Shown here: positions 46,876 through 56,212 of the stretch, in pieces
Layout of the letters: every line of letters starts with the position of its first letter
How positions within the stretch are numbered: position 1 is the stretch's first letter
From: Psychrobacter pygoscelis
GTDB taxonomy: Bacteria > Pseudomonadota > Gammaproteobacteria > Pseudomonadales > Moraxellaceae
Assembly (NCBI RefSeq): GCF_004335015.1
Contig: NZ_RQRU01000007.1
Location: forward strand, 88,544-152,543
Direction: 5' to 3'
Length of the DNA: 64,000 bases
Position numbers and translations under genes: made by a program
Notes under the pieces: model-generated
What the model saw: the letters and a program-made list of their open reading frames with translations, nothing else
Told to the model about the DNA's origin: nothing
Databases searched by the model: none

Positions 46876-48336
46876 CTACGCTACATTTGCCTGTGACAAA
46901 GACTGCGGCCAGATCTTACCAGGATTAAGAATATTATTAGGGTCTAGCGCTGTCTTAATAGCGCGCATGATCCCAATAGCGTTGCCATGCTCCTTGTCCA
47001 TATATTGCCGCTTGCCCTGACCGATGCCATGCTCACCAGTACAAGTGCCGTCCATCTCAATAGCTCGCATGGCGAGACGACCGATAATGTCCTCAGCCGT
47101 GGCAATCTCTTCTGGATTGGTGGTATCTACCAATAATAAAACGTGGAAATTACCATCACCAACATGACCAACAATCGGGCCGATCATCCCTGCTTCTTCG
47201 ATATCCTTAGCCGTCGCACTAACACATTCTGCTAGGCGTGATATTGGCACGCAGGCATCAGTTGATAAGGGTTTAGCACTGGGTCGTAGTGCAGCGCTAG
47301 CATGATAGGCATTGTGACGGGCTTGCCACAGTCGTTTGCGCTCTGTCTCGTCTGTATCCCAAGCAAAGTCTGTACCACCGAACTCTTCGATAATATCTGC
47401 AAAGGTTTGTGCCTGCTCACGAACACCATCATCGGTGCCATGAAACTCGACAAACAAAGTCGGTGTCTCGGTAAGATCAAGATTGGCATATTGGTTACAA
47501 GCCTTGATTTGCAGCGCGTCAAGTAGCTCAATACGAGCAATGGGTAGACACATCTGGATGGTCATCATAACCGCCTGACAAGCGTCTTCAATGCTAGGGA
47601 AGTGACAGATACCGCTGGCGACACATTCACTAATACCGAATAGTTTGAGCGTTATTTCAGTGACGATACCCAGAGTCCCTTCTGAGCCAATCATCAACCG
47701 CGTCAAGTCGTAGCCTGCAGCAGATTTTTTGGCCCGAGTACCGGTGCGGATAATCTCGCCGCTGGCGGTAACGACTTCTAAGGCCAGTACCACATCTTTC
47801 ATCGTGCCGTAACGGACGGCGTTGGTGCCTGAAGCGCGGGTGGCTACCATACCACCAATACTGGCATTAGCCCCTGGATCAATGGGGAAAAACAAGCCAG
47901 TGTCACGCAAGTAGTGGTTAAGCTGCTCTCTGGTCACCCCCGGTTGGACAGTAACAGTAAGGTCCTCATTGTTGACCTGAACGATAGCATCCATCGCATG
48001 CATATCGATACATAAGCCACCGAATGGCGCATTAAGCTGACCTTCTAGTGAGGAGCCAATACCAAAAGCAATGACAGGCATCTGATACTGGTTACAGATG
48101 GCGACGGCCTTGGCAACGTCATGTTTATCGTGGGCGGTGAGCACCGCATCGGGTGGCTGATTGGCAAGCCAAGTCATGGTATGACCATGCTGCTCACACA
48201 CAGTAGGATTAACGCTCAGCTGCTCAGCAAACTGGGCTTGTAGTGCGGCAATAGCCTCAGAGTGATCTGGCTTGCTAGCAGGGTCAGCTTGGTTAAGGTT
48301 ATACGGGGTAATGGGGGCGGTGGATAAAGTGGTCAT
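46876..48336 (-). CDS. FAD-linked D-lactate dehydrogenase / glycolate oxidase-type protein
   Basis: Flavoprotein of the VAO/FAD_binding_4 type. The FAD-binding half includes VIAFGIGSSLEGQLNAPFGG, then IDPGANASIGGMVATRASGT and MIGSEGTLGIVTEITL. The C-terminal oxidase domain contains GPIVGHVGDGNFHVLLLVD and the conserved end TCTGEHGIGQGKRQYM. It resembles cytochrome-type D-lactate dehydrogenase (Dld/LDHD) and GlcD; the electron acceptor would be quinone or cytochrome. The substrate is not decidable by eye. An imperfect hairpin, CCCG..GACA/TGTC..CGGG, sits in its leader at about 48360-48381. Confidence 0.85.
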   Translation of the reverse strand: MTTLSTAPITPYNLNQADPASKPDHSEAIAALQAQFAEQLSVNPTVCEQHGHTMTWLANQPPDAVLTAHDKHDVAKAVAICNQYQMPVIAFGIGSSLEGQLNAPFGGLCIDMHAMDAIVQVNNEDLTVTVQPGVTREQLNHYLRDTGLFFPIDPGANASIGGMVATRASGTNAVRYGTMKDVVLALEVVTASGEIIRTGTRAKKSAAGYDLTRLMIGSEGTLGIVTEITLKLFGISECVASGICHFPSIEDACQAVMMTIQMCLPIARIELLDALQIKACNQYANLDLTETPTLFVEFHGTDDGVREQAQTFADIIEEFGGTDFAWDTDETERKRLWQARHNAYHASAALRPSAKPLSTDACVPISRLAECVSATAKDIEEAGMIGPIVGHVGDGNFHVLLLVDTTNPEEIATAEDIIGRLAMRAIEMDGTCTGEHGIGQGKRQYMDKEHGNAIGIMRAIKTALDPNNILNPGKIWPQSLSQANVA

Positions 48337-48462
48337 AGAAGACTCCTATGAAAGCTTAAACCCGCGACAATACTGTCACGGGGGTAATAGGGTTGTAATG
48401 AAACTTTTTATTAATAGATGTTTTTAACAGGTTTTATCGATTCACGGCTTACTACATTGTCG

Positions 48463-48615
48463 CTATAGTCTAGTCTAAATAAAATAGAGTCATCGTAAAG
48501 TGATGCGCAGCTGCTATACATTTTTCTGGCTTGCTGCGAGCGCACCGACAGCGACAGAGGCTGCGAAAAATTCATCCCAGTACTGCTGTACCATTTTTAT
48601 AATAAACGTACTACA
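48463..48615 (-). repeat. MITE-like repeat, copy C
   Basis: Read on the minus strand it begins TGTAGTACGTTTATTATAAA and ends GACTATAG. The core, ACTGGGATGAAT, GCAGCCTCTGTC, GCGCTCGCAGCAAGC and CAGAAAAA, is the best-preserved of the family. It lies about 20 bp past the ubiB stop, within the otherwise featureless 297-bp gap before ubiB's downstream neighbour. Confidence 0.7.
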
Positions 48616-48633
48616 TCTGTACCGCATCTGCTG

Positions 48634-50280
48634 TTAGCCTACCATACGCCAGATAACAAAGATAAGGCCAATAATATAAAACAGCGGCGATAGCCAACCA
48701 ATGACCTGAGTGGCGATAGTGACACTAATAACAAAGCCTGCCAGTGCAAACCAATCACGGCGGCGATCGTTGAGCATATCGGCGCGGATCTGCTGGATCT
48801 CACGCAGCTGATCATCCTGTCTTGAGCCTTGCGTTGCCAGACTTTGTAGTCCTTGATCAAGAAGCTTCGGTAGCTGAGCACTGGTAAGGAGCAGTTCAGG
48901 CAATTGACTACGAAGCTGTTGTAGATTGCGAACTGGATCGAGCTGCTCTTTGACCCAGCCGGTAAGGATAGGCTTAGCAAGTGACCAGATATCCAGCTCA
49001 GGATAGAGATCACGGCCCAAGCCTTCGACATGGACCAAGGTCTTAAGCAGTAGCATGAGCTGCGGCGGGATAGTCATGTGGTGGCGACGAGCGATATCAA
49101 GAATCTGCATCAATACCCCAGCAAAATCTATCTCATTGATCGGCTTTTGCAGCATAGGCGACACGGTCCGGCGCATATCACGAGTCAGTGCATGTTTGTC
49201 GGCGTTGGGCGGAATCCACCCAGCACGGCTGACGATATCGACAAGGGCTGTGAAGTTATTATTGATCACCGACAGCAGCATACGAGCGACGATCAGCTGA
49301 TCGTCTTTGGACAGCTCACCCATAATGGCGCAGTCAAGACCGATATAGCGGGGTGTGTAGTTTGGATGGGCTTGAATGACCTCAGGCGGTGCAACTTCGA
49401 CAAAGATATTGCCTGGATGCATATCCGCGTGAAAGAAATTATCACGAAAGACTTGGGTAAAAAATATCGTCAGGCCGCGTTCCGCTAGCGCTGCTCGATC
49501 ATATCCTAGCTCATCAAAGACATGGGTATGGGAGATGGGCACACCGCGGATACGCTCCATGACCATGACATTTTTGCCAGCTGCATACACTTCTGGTACG
49601 TACATGAGGGCTGAGCCTAAGAAGTTATTACGCATCTGTGTGGTATTGTCAGCCTCAAAGGTCAAGTCTAACTCGGCCAGCATGACCTGACGATAGTCTT
49701 CGACAATATCGATGATATGCACGGCTCGCGCCGCTTCAATACGAGCTGAGGTCCACTGCGCCATCTCACGCAGTAGCTCGAAGTCGGCAACGATGGTCTC
49801 ACGGATATCAGGTCGCACGACTTTAACAACCACTTCGCGGCCATCATGAAAGGCAGCTGTATGTACTTGGGCAATGGAAGCCGCTGCCAATGGCTTGACA
49901 TCAAAGCGTGCAAATAACTCGTCGATAGAGGCGCCCAGACCGTGTTTAGGGTCTTCGATTTGCGCGATAGCCACCTCTACATTAAAGGGTTTGACGCGGT
50001 CTTGTAGTTGCACCAGCTGATCAATAATCTCAGGCGTCACTAAATCACGGCGCGTTGAGAGCAGCTGACCAAGCTTTAGAAATAGTGTGCCCATCTCCTC
50101 AAGAGCGAGCTTGACGCCATTGGGCTGATGGGCTTTACGCCATGCCGCTGGATGGAGCCGAATAAGCCGCGCAATGGGCTGTAGCTGCGGTGCATCCTCA
50201 ATGGGCAAGTGGGTATCAATGCGGTAATGGGCAGCGATGCGCCACAGTTCAAGTAGGCGCTTACGATAAGAAAAGAGCAT
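48634..50280 (-). CDS. ubiB: Ubiquinone biosynthesis ATPase/kinase-like protein UbiB
   Basis: Atypical kinase-fold membrane protein required for ubiquinone synthesis. The family signature KxGQ appears in FLKLGQLLSTRRDL (Lys69-Gln72), followed by the Ala-rich AAASIAQVHTA loop, KVVRPDIRET, the FHADMHPGNIF catalytic block and YIGLDCAIMG. Two hydrophobic helices at the C-terminus (about 505-545) anchor it. Its ATG overlaps the stop of the small ORF upstream (TAATG), indicating coupling. It is the last gene of ubiE-ubiJ-ORF-ubiB. Confidence 0.95.
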   Translation of the reverse strand: MLFSYRKRLLELWRIAAHYRIDTHLPIEDAPQLQPIARLIRLHPAAWRKAHQPNGVKLALEEMGTLFLKLGQLLSTRRDLVTPEIIDQLVQLQDRVKPFNVEVAIAQIEDPKHGLGASIDELFARFDVKPLAAASIAQVHTAAFHDGREVVVKVVRPDIRETIVADFELLREMAQWTSARIEAARAVHIIDIVEDYRQVMLAELDLTFEADNTTQMRNNFLGSALMYVPEVYAAGKNVMVMERIRGVPISHTHVFDELGYDRAALAERGLTIFFTQVFRDNFFHADMHPGNIFVEVAPPEVIQAHPNYTPRYIGLDCAIMGELSKDDQLIVARMLLSVINNNFTALVDIVSRAGWIPPNADKHALTRDMRRTVSPMLQKPINEIDFAGVLMQILDIARRHHMTIPPQLMLLLKTLVHVEGLGRDLYPELDIWSLAKPILTGWVKEQLDPVRNLQQLRSQLPELLLTSAQLPKLLDQGLQSLATQGSRQDDQLREIQQIRADMLNDRRRDWFALAGFVISVTIATQVIGWLSPLFYIIGLIFVIWRMVG

Positions 50281-50486
50281 TAGTTAAAGGTCACAATATT
50301 GTTATTGGAATGGATGCGATGCAGTAGCTCGCGTACGACAATTGTTAAATAGGCTGGTAGCACTAGCGTTTCTGAATGCCTTAGACCAGTAGCAATAAGG
50401 GTATGAAGATCTTCGCTAATTGCAATGTCTTTCGGGCGCTCGGCGGCATCTTTTATAGTTGAACTACTGGCATCAGCATCAGACAA
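50280..50486 (-). CDS. Small ORF between ubiJ and ubiB
   Basis: 68 residues starting with TTG, preceded by AAGGAG with seven-base spacing, and ending in a TAATG overlap with ubiB. The gap from ubiJ is 2 bp. The sequence has a polar N-terminus (SDADASSSTIKDAAE) and an amphipathic or weakly hydrophobic second half (LVLPAYLTIVVRELLHRI). I do not recognise it. Tight packing on both sides argues that it is translated and may assist ubiquinone synthesis. Confidence 0.65.
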   Translation of the reverse strand: MSDADASSSTIKDAAERPKDIAISEDLHTLIATGLRHSETLVLPAYLTIVVRELLHRIHSNNNIVTFN

Positions 50487-50488
50487 GG

Positions 50489-51196
50489 CTAGTCTCCTTG
50501 TCTGATTTTTTGTTGTTCTGCTTTGATCATAGCAAGCCTAGCTTCTTCACGCTCGATATCGGCACGAAGCTTAAGCAACTGCTGCTTTAGGTCATTGACC
50601 TCGGCTTCAGCTTCGGGATCTGCCTTACCATTACCAGCGATATCATTGGCCCAGTCTGCCACATCATCAAAGGTGTGCTTGGCCGTGTGCTTTAGCGTGC
50701 CTTTGAGCTGCTGAATTAATAATCCCAGCTGGGCGGCAAGGGGTACGCCGATTAGTGGCTCAAGCTGAGCTGCAATATCTGGATCAAAGCCACTGATTAG
50801 CTGTTTGAGCTGCATTAAGACCTTATAGTCGCCCTCGATGGGTAAATTACCCTGAGTACCGCGCATTAGATTAAGTAGCTCAGCAGGGTTTGCGACGTTA
50901 AGGGTGCAGTCTGGCGTAATATGTCCCATACCAGCAGCGGCTACACTAGCTCTTGAGCGTTCATTATCGCTATAGCTAGCAGTACCACGAGGCTCAAAGA
51001 CACTATCGGTAGTCACAGGCTCAAAGCGCAAGTGATCATCGTTAAAGAGGATGTCAATATGCAAGTCAGGCATCTGCATATTTAGGCGCAGCACTTTGCC
51101 TGACAACGGAATAAGTCCCGCCTGGGTAATCTCGTCACTGCGTAGAGCAAGGTTAATTAGCTTTTCAGCGCCAGCTAATATTAAGACGGTAAGCAT
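50489..51196 (-). CDS. ubiJ: Ubiquinone biosynthesis accessory factor UbiJ (SCP2 domain)
   Basis: Lipid-binding SCP2-type protein that, with UbiK, supports the soluble ubiquinone biosynthesis complex. An SCP2-like beta/alpha domain spans about residues 10-155 (LNMQMPDLHIDILFNDD, then IEGDYKVLMQLKQLISGFD). A helical C-terminus with a coiled-coil (VNDLKQQLLKLRADIEREEAR) follows. It lies between ubiE and ubiB, the usual place for ubiJ. An insert rich in Ser/Ala at about 70-90 is unusual. Confidence 0.9.
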   Translation of the reverse strand: MLTVLILAGAEKLINLALRSDEITQAGLIPLSGKVLRLNMQMPDLHIDILFNDDHLRFEPVTTDSVFEPRGTASYSDNERSRASVAAAGMGHITPDCTLNVANPAELLNLMRGTQGNLPIEGDYKVLMQLKQLISGFDPDIAAQLEPLIGVPLAAQLGLLIQQLKGTLKHTAKHTFDDVADWANDIAGNGKADPEAEAEVNDLKQQLLKLRADIEREEARLAMIKAEQQKIRQGD

Positions 51197-51289
51197 AAGA
51201 AGACCCTTTTAATTATATTGAATGAGCAAATAGTCCAATAAGCAGTAGTAGCGCCCAAACCAATGATGGACGACTGACTTTCACCTAGC

Positions 51290-51358
51290 AGTAGCGCTTT
51301 TTTGGACTGAGTACTTAGAGTATATAAGCTCAAAGGCTAGTCGGATAAAAGCGCTACT
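51290..51358 (+). repeat. Long-range inverted repeat between ubiJ and ubiE
   Basis: AGTAGCGCTTTT and AAAAGCGCTACT form a perfect 12-bp inverted repeat around a 45-bp loop. A T run follows on the plus strand only, opposite to the direction of the flanking genes. Confidence 0.5.
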
Positions 51359-51386
51359 TTTTATGACAGTATCGACCTATTAACTT

Positions 51387-52538
51387 TTACTTTTTGAAGC
51401 CCCGGTGCACAGCGACAATGCCAGCGGTTAAGTTATGATAGTCGCAGTTTGCAAAGCCTGCCTCTTCCATCATTTGCTTAAGGGTCTGCTGATTGGGGTG
51501 CATACGGATAGACTCAGCAAGATACTGATAGCTTTCGGAGTCTCCTGCGACCAGCTTGCCCATGAGCGGCAATGCAGTAAATGAATAGATGTCATAGGCC
51601 TTGGATAAAGGCTCAAACACCGGTTTGGAGAACTCTAAAATAAGCAGACGACCACCTGGCTTTAGCACACGGTACATGGCGCGTAGCGCGGCATCTTTGT
51701 CCGTGACGTTACGAAGGCCAAAGCTGATGGTCACTAAGTCAAAAGAGTTGTCATCAAAAGGGGCTAAGGTTTCAGCGTTTGCTAGAATAAAGTCGACGTT
51801 ATTACAACCAGCATTGATTAGGCGCTCACGGCCGACCTCTAGCATGGCTTCATTAATGTCAGACAGTACGACATGACCACGGCGACCTACTTCACGACTG
51901 AAGACTTTGGCTAAGTCGCCAGTACCACCAGCAATATCAAGGACATGCTGACCTGCCCGGACTCCGCTTAAGCTAATGGCAAAGCGCTTCCATAAGCGGT
52001 GAATGCCAAAAGACATTAAATCATTCATAATGTCGTATTTTTTTGCCACCGAAGTAAAGACATCAGCAACTTTGGCTTGCTTTTCGGCCTTTTTGACCTT
52101 TTTATAGCCAAAATGGGTCTCTTCTAAGCCATCAGTCTCAGGGGTATGAGGGTTGTTGATATCATCACGTGGGTTAAACCGTGGTGGATAGTGCGAGTGC
52201 CGATTTTGTTCAGACTGAGCTGAAGATTGCTGCTGCGTCTGAGAGGCTGTTACTGATGAGTCAGTAGGCGTAGCATAGGGCTGAGTATTTTGTTGACCTT
52301 GCGGCGCACCAGTGGGCAGATCCTCAGCGCGAGTAAAGGCTGATTCGACCGCATTGGTTGCGGCGCTCGATTGCACCTTTGCCATGGTTTCTTGGTTTTG
52401 CTTGAGGCTGTCTTTGACCAGCTTTTCTTGCAGACCGTCGGTCTTTCTAGTGCTAGAAGTCGCAGACGCACTCGAGGTTTCAGGAGTCTGGGATAGGTCA
52501 GTTTCAGAGACAGCGTTATTTGATAGATTGGTAGTCAT
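51387..52538 (-). CDS. ubiE: Ubiquinone/menaquinone C-methyltransferase UbiE with long N-terminal extension
   Basis: SAM-dependent methyltransferase acting on the benzoquinol ring in ubiquinone synthesis. The core from about residue 141 (THFGYKKV) matches E. coli UbiE closely: [19 protein letters not shown], the SAM site [12 protein letters not shown] (about 199-210) and FGLRNVTDK are intact. About 130 extra residues, rich in Ser, Thr, Gln and Ala, precede it and look disordered. AGGACGTCTC before ATG 52538 supports translation of the extension. The gene lies 47 bp downstream of the FFLEELY-type gene. Confidence 0.94.
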   Translation of the reverse strand: MTTNLSNNAVSETDLSQTPETSSASATSSTRKTDGLQEKLVKDSLKQNQETMAKVQSSAATNAVESAFTRAEDLPTGAPQGQQNTQPYATPTDSSVTASQTQQQSSAQSEQNRHSHYPPRFNPRDDINNPHTPETDGLEETHFGYKKVKKAEKQAKVADVFTSVAKKYDIMNDLMSFGIHRLWKRFAISLSGVRAGQHVLDIAGGTGDLAKVFSREVGRRGHVVLSDINEAMLEVGRERLINAGCNNVDFILANAETLAPFDDNSFDLVTISFGLRNVTDKDAALRAMYRVLKPGGRLLILEFSKPVFEPLSKAYDIYSFTALPLMGKLVAGDSESYQYLAESIRMHPNQQTLKQMMEEAGFANCDYHNLTAGIVAVHRGFKK

Positions 52539-52585
52539 GAGACGTCCTATAAGCTACGTTTAATTTGTCATTAATAATGCAGATA

Positions 52586-53296
52586 TCATACACCAAACGG
52601 CTCAATTCTGCCGTCGTTATTCGGCTGATGTACGTGGTCTATGATTTGTAGTTCACGCTCGCAAACAGGCTCAATAAAGCTAGCAACATTACGTAGGGGT
52701 TTCATCGCGGCAAAGCCTTCTGCCATAAAGTCGTATAACGGTTGATAGTTGTATTTATAAGCCGTGCCTTTGGCAAGAGCGAAGGCCTTTTGTAACATGA
52801 ATGAGTTAATATATTTATCAGTGCGATAGCAGACATCTTTTAGCGAAGCCAGCTGCTCGCGTCTCTCGTCAGCTTCATCAACCTCACGATAGGCCAGTAG
52901 CATACTGTCCTCATTGACTGGCAAGTTTTTTTCTAACAACCATTCGGCTAAGTGGAGATCAAGCTCAGTAGCGACAATAGCAGAATGGATAGCTCGCGAC
53001 CCTGTATCAAGCGCTGCTGCTGGGGCCAGCCGCTCAAGTTTTTGTGCTTTGGGAACAATGCGCTCAAGCTGCTTAGCCAATATATCAAACTCATCACCAC
53101 CATAGAGCTTGTTGACGAAATAATGCGCCATTGGGACATTTTGGGGCTGGCTAAATAGCGCTTGGTGAGTGTTCTTAATACGAGCGCGTTGCCACGACTG
53201 CACCTCTTTAAGCTTTTGCGACAGCGCTGCATCACTATGATGGGGCAGCTGGCGATAATGATTAAGATAGGTTTGTAGGTCTGAGAGTGCAGACAT
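52586..53296 (-). CDS. Conserved hypothetical protein (FFLEELY-motif type)
   Basis: A 236-residue soluble, helix-rich protein without signal or membrane segments. MAHYFVNKLYGGDEFD resembles the FxxxxLYG motif of Moraxellaceae proteins annotated as 'FFLEELY motif protein'; that link is from memory. ATG 53296 follows AGGAATATTAACT; the frame continues 11 codons upstream. It lies 47 bp before ubiE in the same direction and is probably co-transcribed. No catalytic motif is visible. Confidence 0.7.
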   Translation of the reverse strand: MSALSDLQTYLNHYRQLPHHSDAALSQKLKEVQSWQRARIKNTHQALFSQPQNVPMAHYFVNKLYGGDEFDILAKQLERIVPKAQKLERLAPAAALDTGSRAIHSAIVATELDLHLAEWLLEKNLPVNEDSMLLAYREVDEADERREQLASLKDVCYRTDKYINSFMLQKAFALAKGTAYKYNYQPLYDFMAEGFAAMKPLRNVASFIEPVCERELQIIDHVHQPNNDGRIEPFGV

Positions 53297-54050
53297 AGTT
53301 AATATTCCTAGTTTTAAGTTATTCAACAAAAGTAGGTCTTATAGTTTGGCAGCCAGTACGCTCTAACTGAATAGCGTCCTCTTGATGCATGAGGGCTAAA
53401 TGCTTGAAGGCTAATTAGATAGCTGAATATTGGTTAAAGGTACAACTGCTGATAATTGTGAGCTACCTTAGGATAAATTGAGATAGAACTCAAATGGCAA
53501 ACTGTTATCAGCGTGTGTTTGCTATTCGGTAGTAGCAGCCGGACTATTTTGCCTGATTCAAAACTCTCATTGCTGCAAAGTTAAAAATATAGTGAATTTT
53601 ATATAAAAACAATACAGTGAGACTGGGAAGATTTTTTGCAGCCTCTGTCAGCTTACTCGCAGCAAACTAGAAATATTTAGACCAGTACCATCTATACGAG
53701 TACCCTCTATATCAGCAACTAACTTGACTTGTACCTGTTTTATATTCGACCGACTATAGTAAATTTAGTTATCCCAATCATCTATTATTAATATACCAGT
53801 GGCAAAATAGCGCGGTTCTTTAAGACTGATGATAAGTGGTAAATACGCCTTAGAGACAACCTTAAAGCTGAGGGTGTTTTTAGGAAGACTGCTTCCCAGT
53901 ACCTGTTAAAAGTAGCAGCTGTAATAGGATCAATCTGATGCTAATAACTATTATGTACTGGTCAGCTAAACTTGACTGAGGTAAGGTAATAAGACCATTT
54001 ATGATAATGAAAAATATTATGCAAGATAATGAGAAAAGGGGCGAGAAACT
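53297..54050. other. Intergenic region upstream of the polyphosphate:AMP phosphotransferase gene
   Basis: About 750 bp of divergent promoter space. It carries MITE-like copy B (53588-53759). A short minus-strand frame at 53880-54068 overlaps the start of the next gene and is not convincing. Confidence 0.45.
53588..53759 (+). repeat. MITE-like repeat, copy B
   Basis: Starts TATAGTGAATTTTATATAAA and ends GACTATAG. The core reads GACTGGGAAG, GCAGCCTCTGTC, ACTCGCAGCAAACTAGAAA, matching copies A and C. The end is followed directly by TAAATTTAG, another partial end-like sequence. Confidence 0.7.
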
Positions 54051-55715
54051 ATGAGCAAAAAAAAGCACGCGAAAGACAAAAAAGAAAAAGATGCGTCAAA
54101 GGGCAGTCAAAATATCGCAGATACGACGCTTGAGCTACTGGCTGAGAAGACGTATGTGGATCATCCTGAAATTGCAGAGATGCTGACCATTAATCCATTG
54201 AGCCAGTTTTCACTTGATGAAGATGCGTTAAGGCTATCTCTTATCACTACCCAATATGCTCTTCGCGAGACCCGCCTTACTGAGCAGCCCGGTGTTCAGC
54301 CCACGGGGCTATTGGTACTAGTAAATGGTATTGAGCTGGCAGGAAAAGGCGAGGCAGTCAAGCAGCTACGTCAGTGGGTCGATCCGCGACTGCTCAAAGT
54401 GGAGGCCACTATTGGTCATCCAGCACTGCCTTCACAGCCACTGTGGCAAGCGCATACTAAAGAGTTGCCGCGGCATGGCGATGTTATGGTGTACTTTGGT
54501 AATTGGTACGCGGATCTGCTCTATGAGGTAATGCAAAAAGTCGCAGACAAAGACGCCAAGGTGGATTGGCAGCAATATCTACAGACTCAGCTGACTCAGC
54601 TGTCTATCTTTGAAAAAGACCTTGTGAATAATGATACCAAGGTGCTTAAGTGCTGGTTCCATATCGATCGAGAGACTTTAAAGTCACGGCTAAATGATGA
54701 AAATGCTGACCCTGAGCAGCTGTATCAAATTGACTGGTCAAATGATAAGGTCTTAGATAAGTTCAATGAGGCAGCCAAGCAAGTATTGGGTCAGCAAGGG
54801 GACTGGGTCATTATTGATGGTTCGGATACTGATCAAGCGACTTTGAGTTTCTGTCATCACGTCTTACACGCGATGCAAGTAGCCGTACAAAGTAGTCAGT
54901 CTGCTATCGGCAATGGACTGGCTGGCGAAGCGTATAAAAAGCCAATGCACAAGTTCGTCTGGGCGGATATCCCTGATAAGCTGACAGATATTGATGATCC
55001 AGACATGGATAAGTCTGACTACAAAGATAAGCTGGCGGACAAGCAAGCACAAGTTGCCAAGTTGCTTCGCGCGCGGGGTGATCGGCATGTGATTTTTGCT
55101 TTTGAGGGTATGGATGCGGCGGGAAAGGGCGGTGCGATCAAGCGCTTGGTGGCGCCATTGGACCCTAGAGAATATCAGATATATAATATCGGTGCACCGA
55201 TGCGCTATGAGCTTGAGCACCCTTATTTATGGCGGTTTTGGACACGCTTGCCCGATACCCGATCTGATCGGATTAGCCGAGTCGCTATCTTTGACCGCAC
55301 TTGGTATGGTCGAGTACTGGTTGAGCGAGTTGAGGGCTTTGCCAGCAATAGCGAGTGGCAGCGAGCTTACGACGAGATCAACCGCTTTGAAGCTGACTTA
55401 ACCGCTTCTGGGACGATAGTGATCAAATACTGGTTAGCGATTGACAAGCACGAGCAATTGGCGCGCTTTGAAGACCGAAAGGACACGCCGCACAAGCAGT
55501 TTAAGCTGACCGATGATGACTGGCGTAACCGAGATCGCTGGCAAGACTATGTGCAAGCAGCCTCTGATATGCTGCAACGTACCAGTACAGAAGTGGCCCC
55601 TTGGTATATGGTTGCTACCAATGACAAGCGAACGGCTAGATTGCTAGTATTGGATCATGCCATCAAGCAGCTGACCAAAGCACTAGATCCTGAGCGTTAT
55701 AAAAAGGTATTTTAG
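54051..55715 (+). CDS. pap: Polyphosphate:AMP phosphotransferase (two-domain PPK2)
   Basis: Class II PPK2 enzyme that phosphorylates AMP to ADP using polyphosphate. Two PPK2 P-loop domains are in tandem. The first has GIELAGKGE at about residue 93, the second GMDAAGKGG at about 353. The second, catalytic copy also keeps the lid and Walker B region (FWTRLPDTRSDRISRVAIFD, then RTWYGRVLVERVEGF) and RFEDRKDTPHKQFKL. The N-terminus is very basic (KKKHAKDKKEKD). A phosphate transporter gene follows 500 bp downstream, consistent with a phosphate/polyphosphate theme. Confidence 0.92.
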   Translation: MSKKKHAKDKKEKDASKGSQNIADTTLELLAEKTYVDHPEIAEMLTINPLSQFSLDEDALRLSLITTQYALRETRLTEQPGVQPTGLLVLVNGIELAGKGEAVKQLRQWVDPRLLKVEATIGHPALPSQPLWQAHTKELPRHGDVMVYFGNWYADLLYEVMQKVADKDAKVDWQQYLQTQLTQLSIFEKDLVNNDTKVLKCWFHIDRETLKSRLNDENADPEQLYQIDWSNDKVLDKFNEAAKQVLGQQGDWVIIDGSDTDQATLSFCHHVLHAMQVAVQSSQSAIGNGLAGEAYKKPMHKFVWADIPDKLTDIDDPDMDKSDYKDKLADKQAQVAKLLRARGDRHVIFAFEGMDAAGKGGAIKRLVAPLDPREYQIYNIGAPMRYELEHPYLWRFWTRLPDTRSDRISRVAIFDRTWYGRVLVERVEGFASNSEWQRAYDEINRFEADLTASGTIVIKYWLAIDKHEQLARFEDRKDTPHKQFKLTDDDWRNRDRWQDYVQAASDMLQRTSTEVAPWYMVATNDKRTARLLVLDHAIKQLTKALDPERYKKVF

Positions 55716-56212
55716 TTAAAAGTGCTTTAGCTAAAGGGGTTTTAGTTAAAGCATGTTAGGCTGATAATTATCGATAACTTATTGTCAAGCAGCTGTTTTT
55801 AAACCGCTGCTTTTAATCAGTCGATTAAGCTTTGCAAAGTAGCCGCTTGATGACCGGTATTCTATCTGAGTGAATTCGACGGTTGCTTATTTAGGGCTAA
55901 TTCTTAATAACCTTATTTCAGCGCGTTATCGACTGTAAAAAAACCTCTAGCGTTACCCTACTGTCTACCTGTAGTGAGCCGGTTGTTAATGCTTACTAGA
56001 GGTTGGCTGCGTTTTGCTTGTCTAAGAAGATTCAATATAAATGTTTTTTATTATGTTTCATCCAAAATAGCCATCTATGATTGAATATTATGACAACCTC
56101 TTTATAATAGAGCGCTATTTTTACACAGTTTCTAAGCTCTTATTATCAGTTGATTCACTGTCACGATAAACATCTAGCGTTTATCGTGAGTCAGTACAAG
56201 GCATCCTAATTT
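55716..56212. other. Intergenic region between pap and pit
   Basis: About 500 bp. TTTAGTTAAA-type direct repeats lie just after pap (55713-55755). AACCTCTAG/CTAGAGGTT (55942-56004) form a 9-bp inverted repeat around a partly self-complementary 45-nt centre. No Pho box was recognised. Confidence 0.4.

Noticed and set aside
53880..54068. Minus-strand ORF overlapping the start of the polyphosphate:AMP phosphotransferase gene
   Set aside because: Overlaps the confident gene start, lacks motifs and a ribosome binding site.
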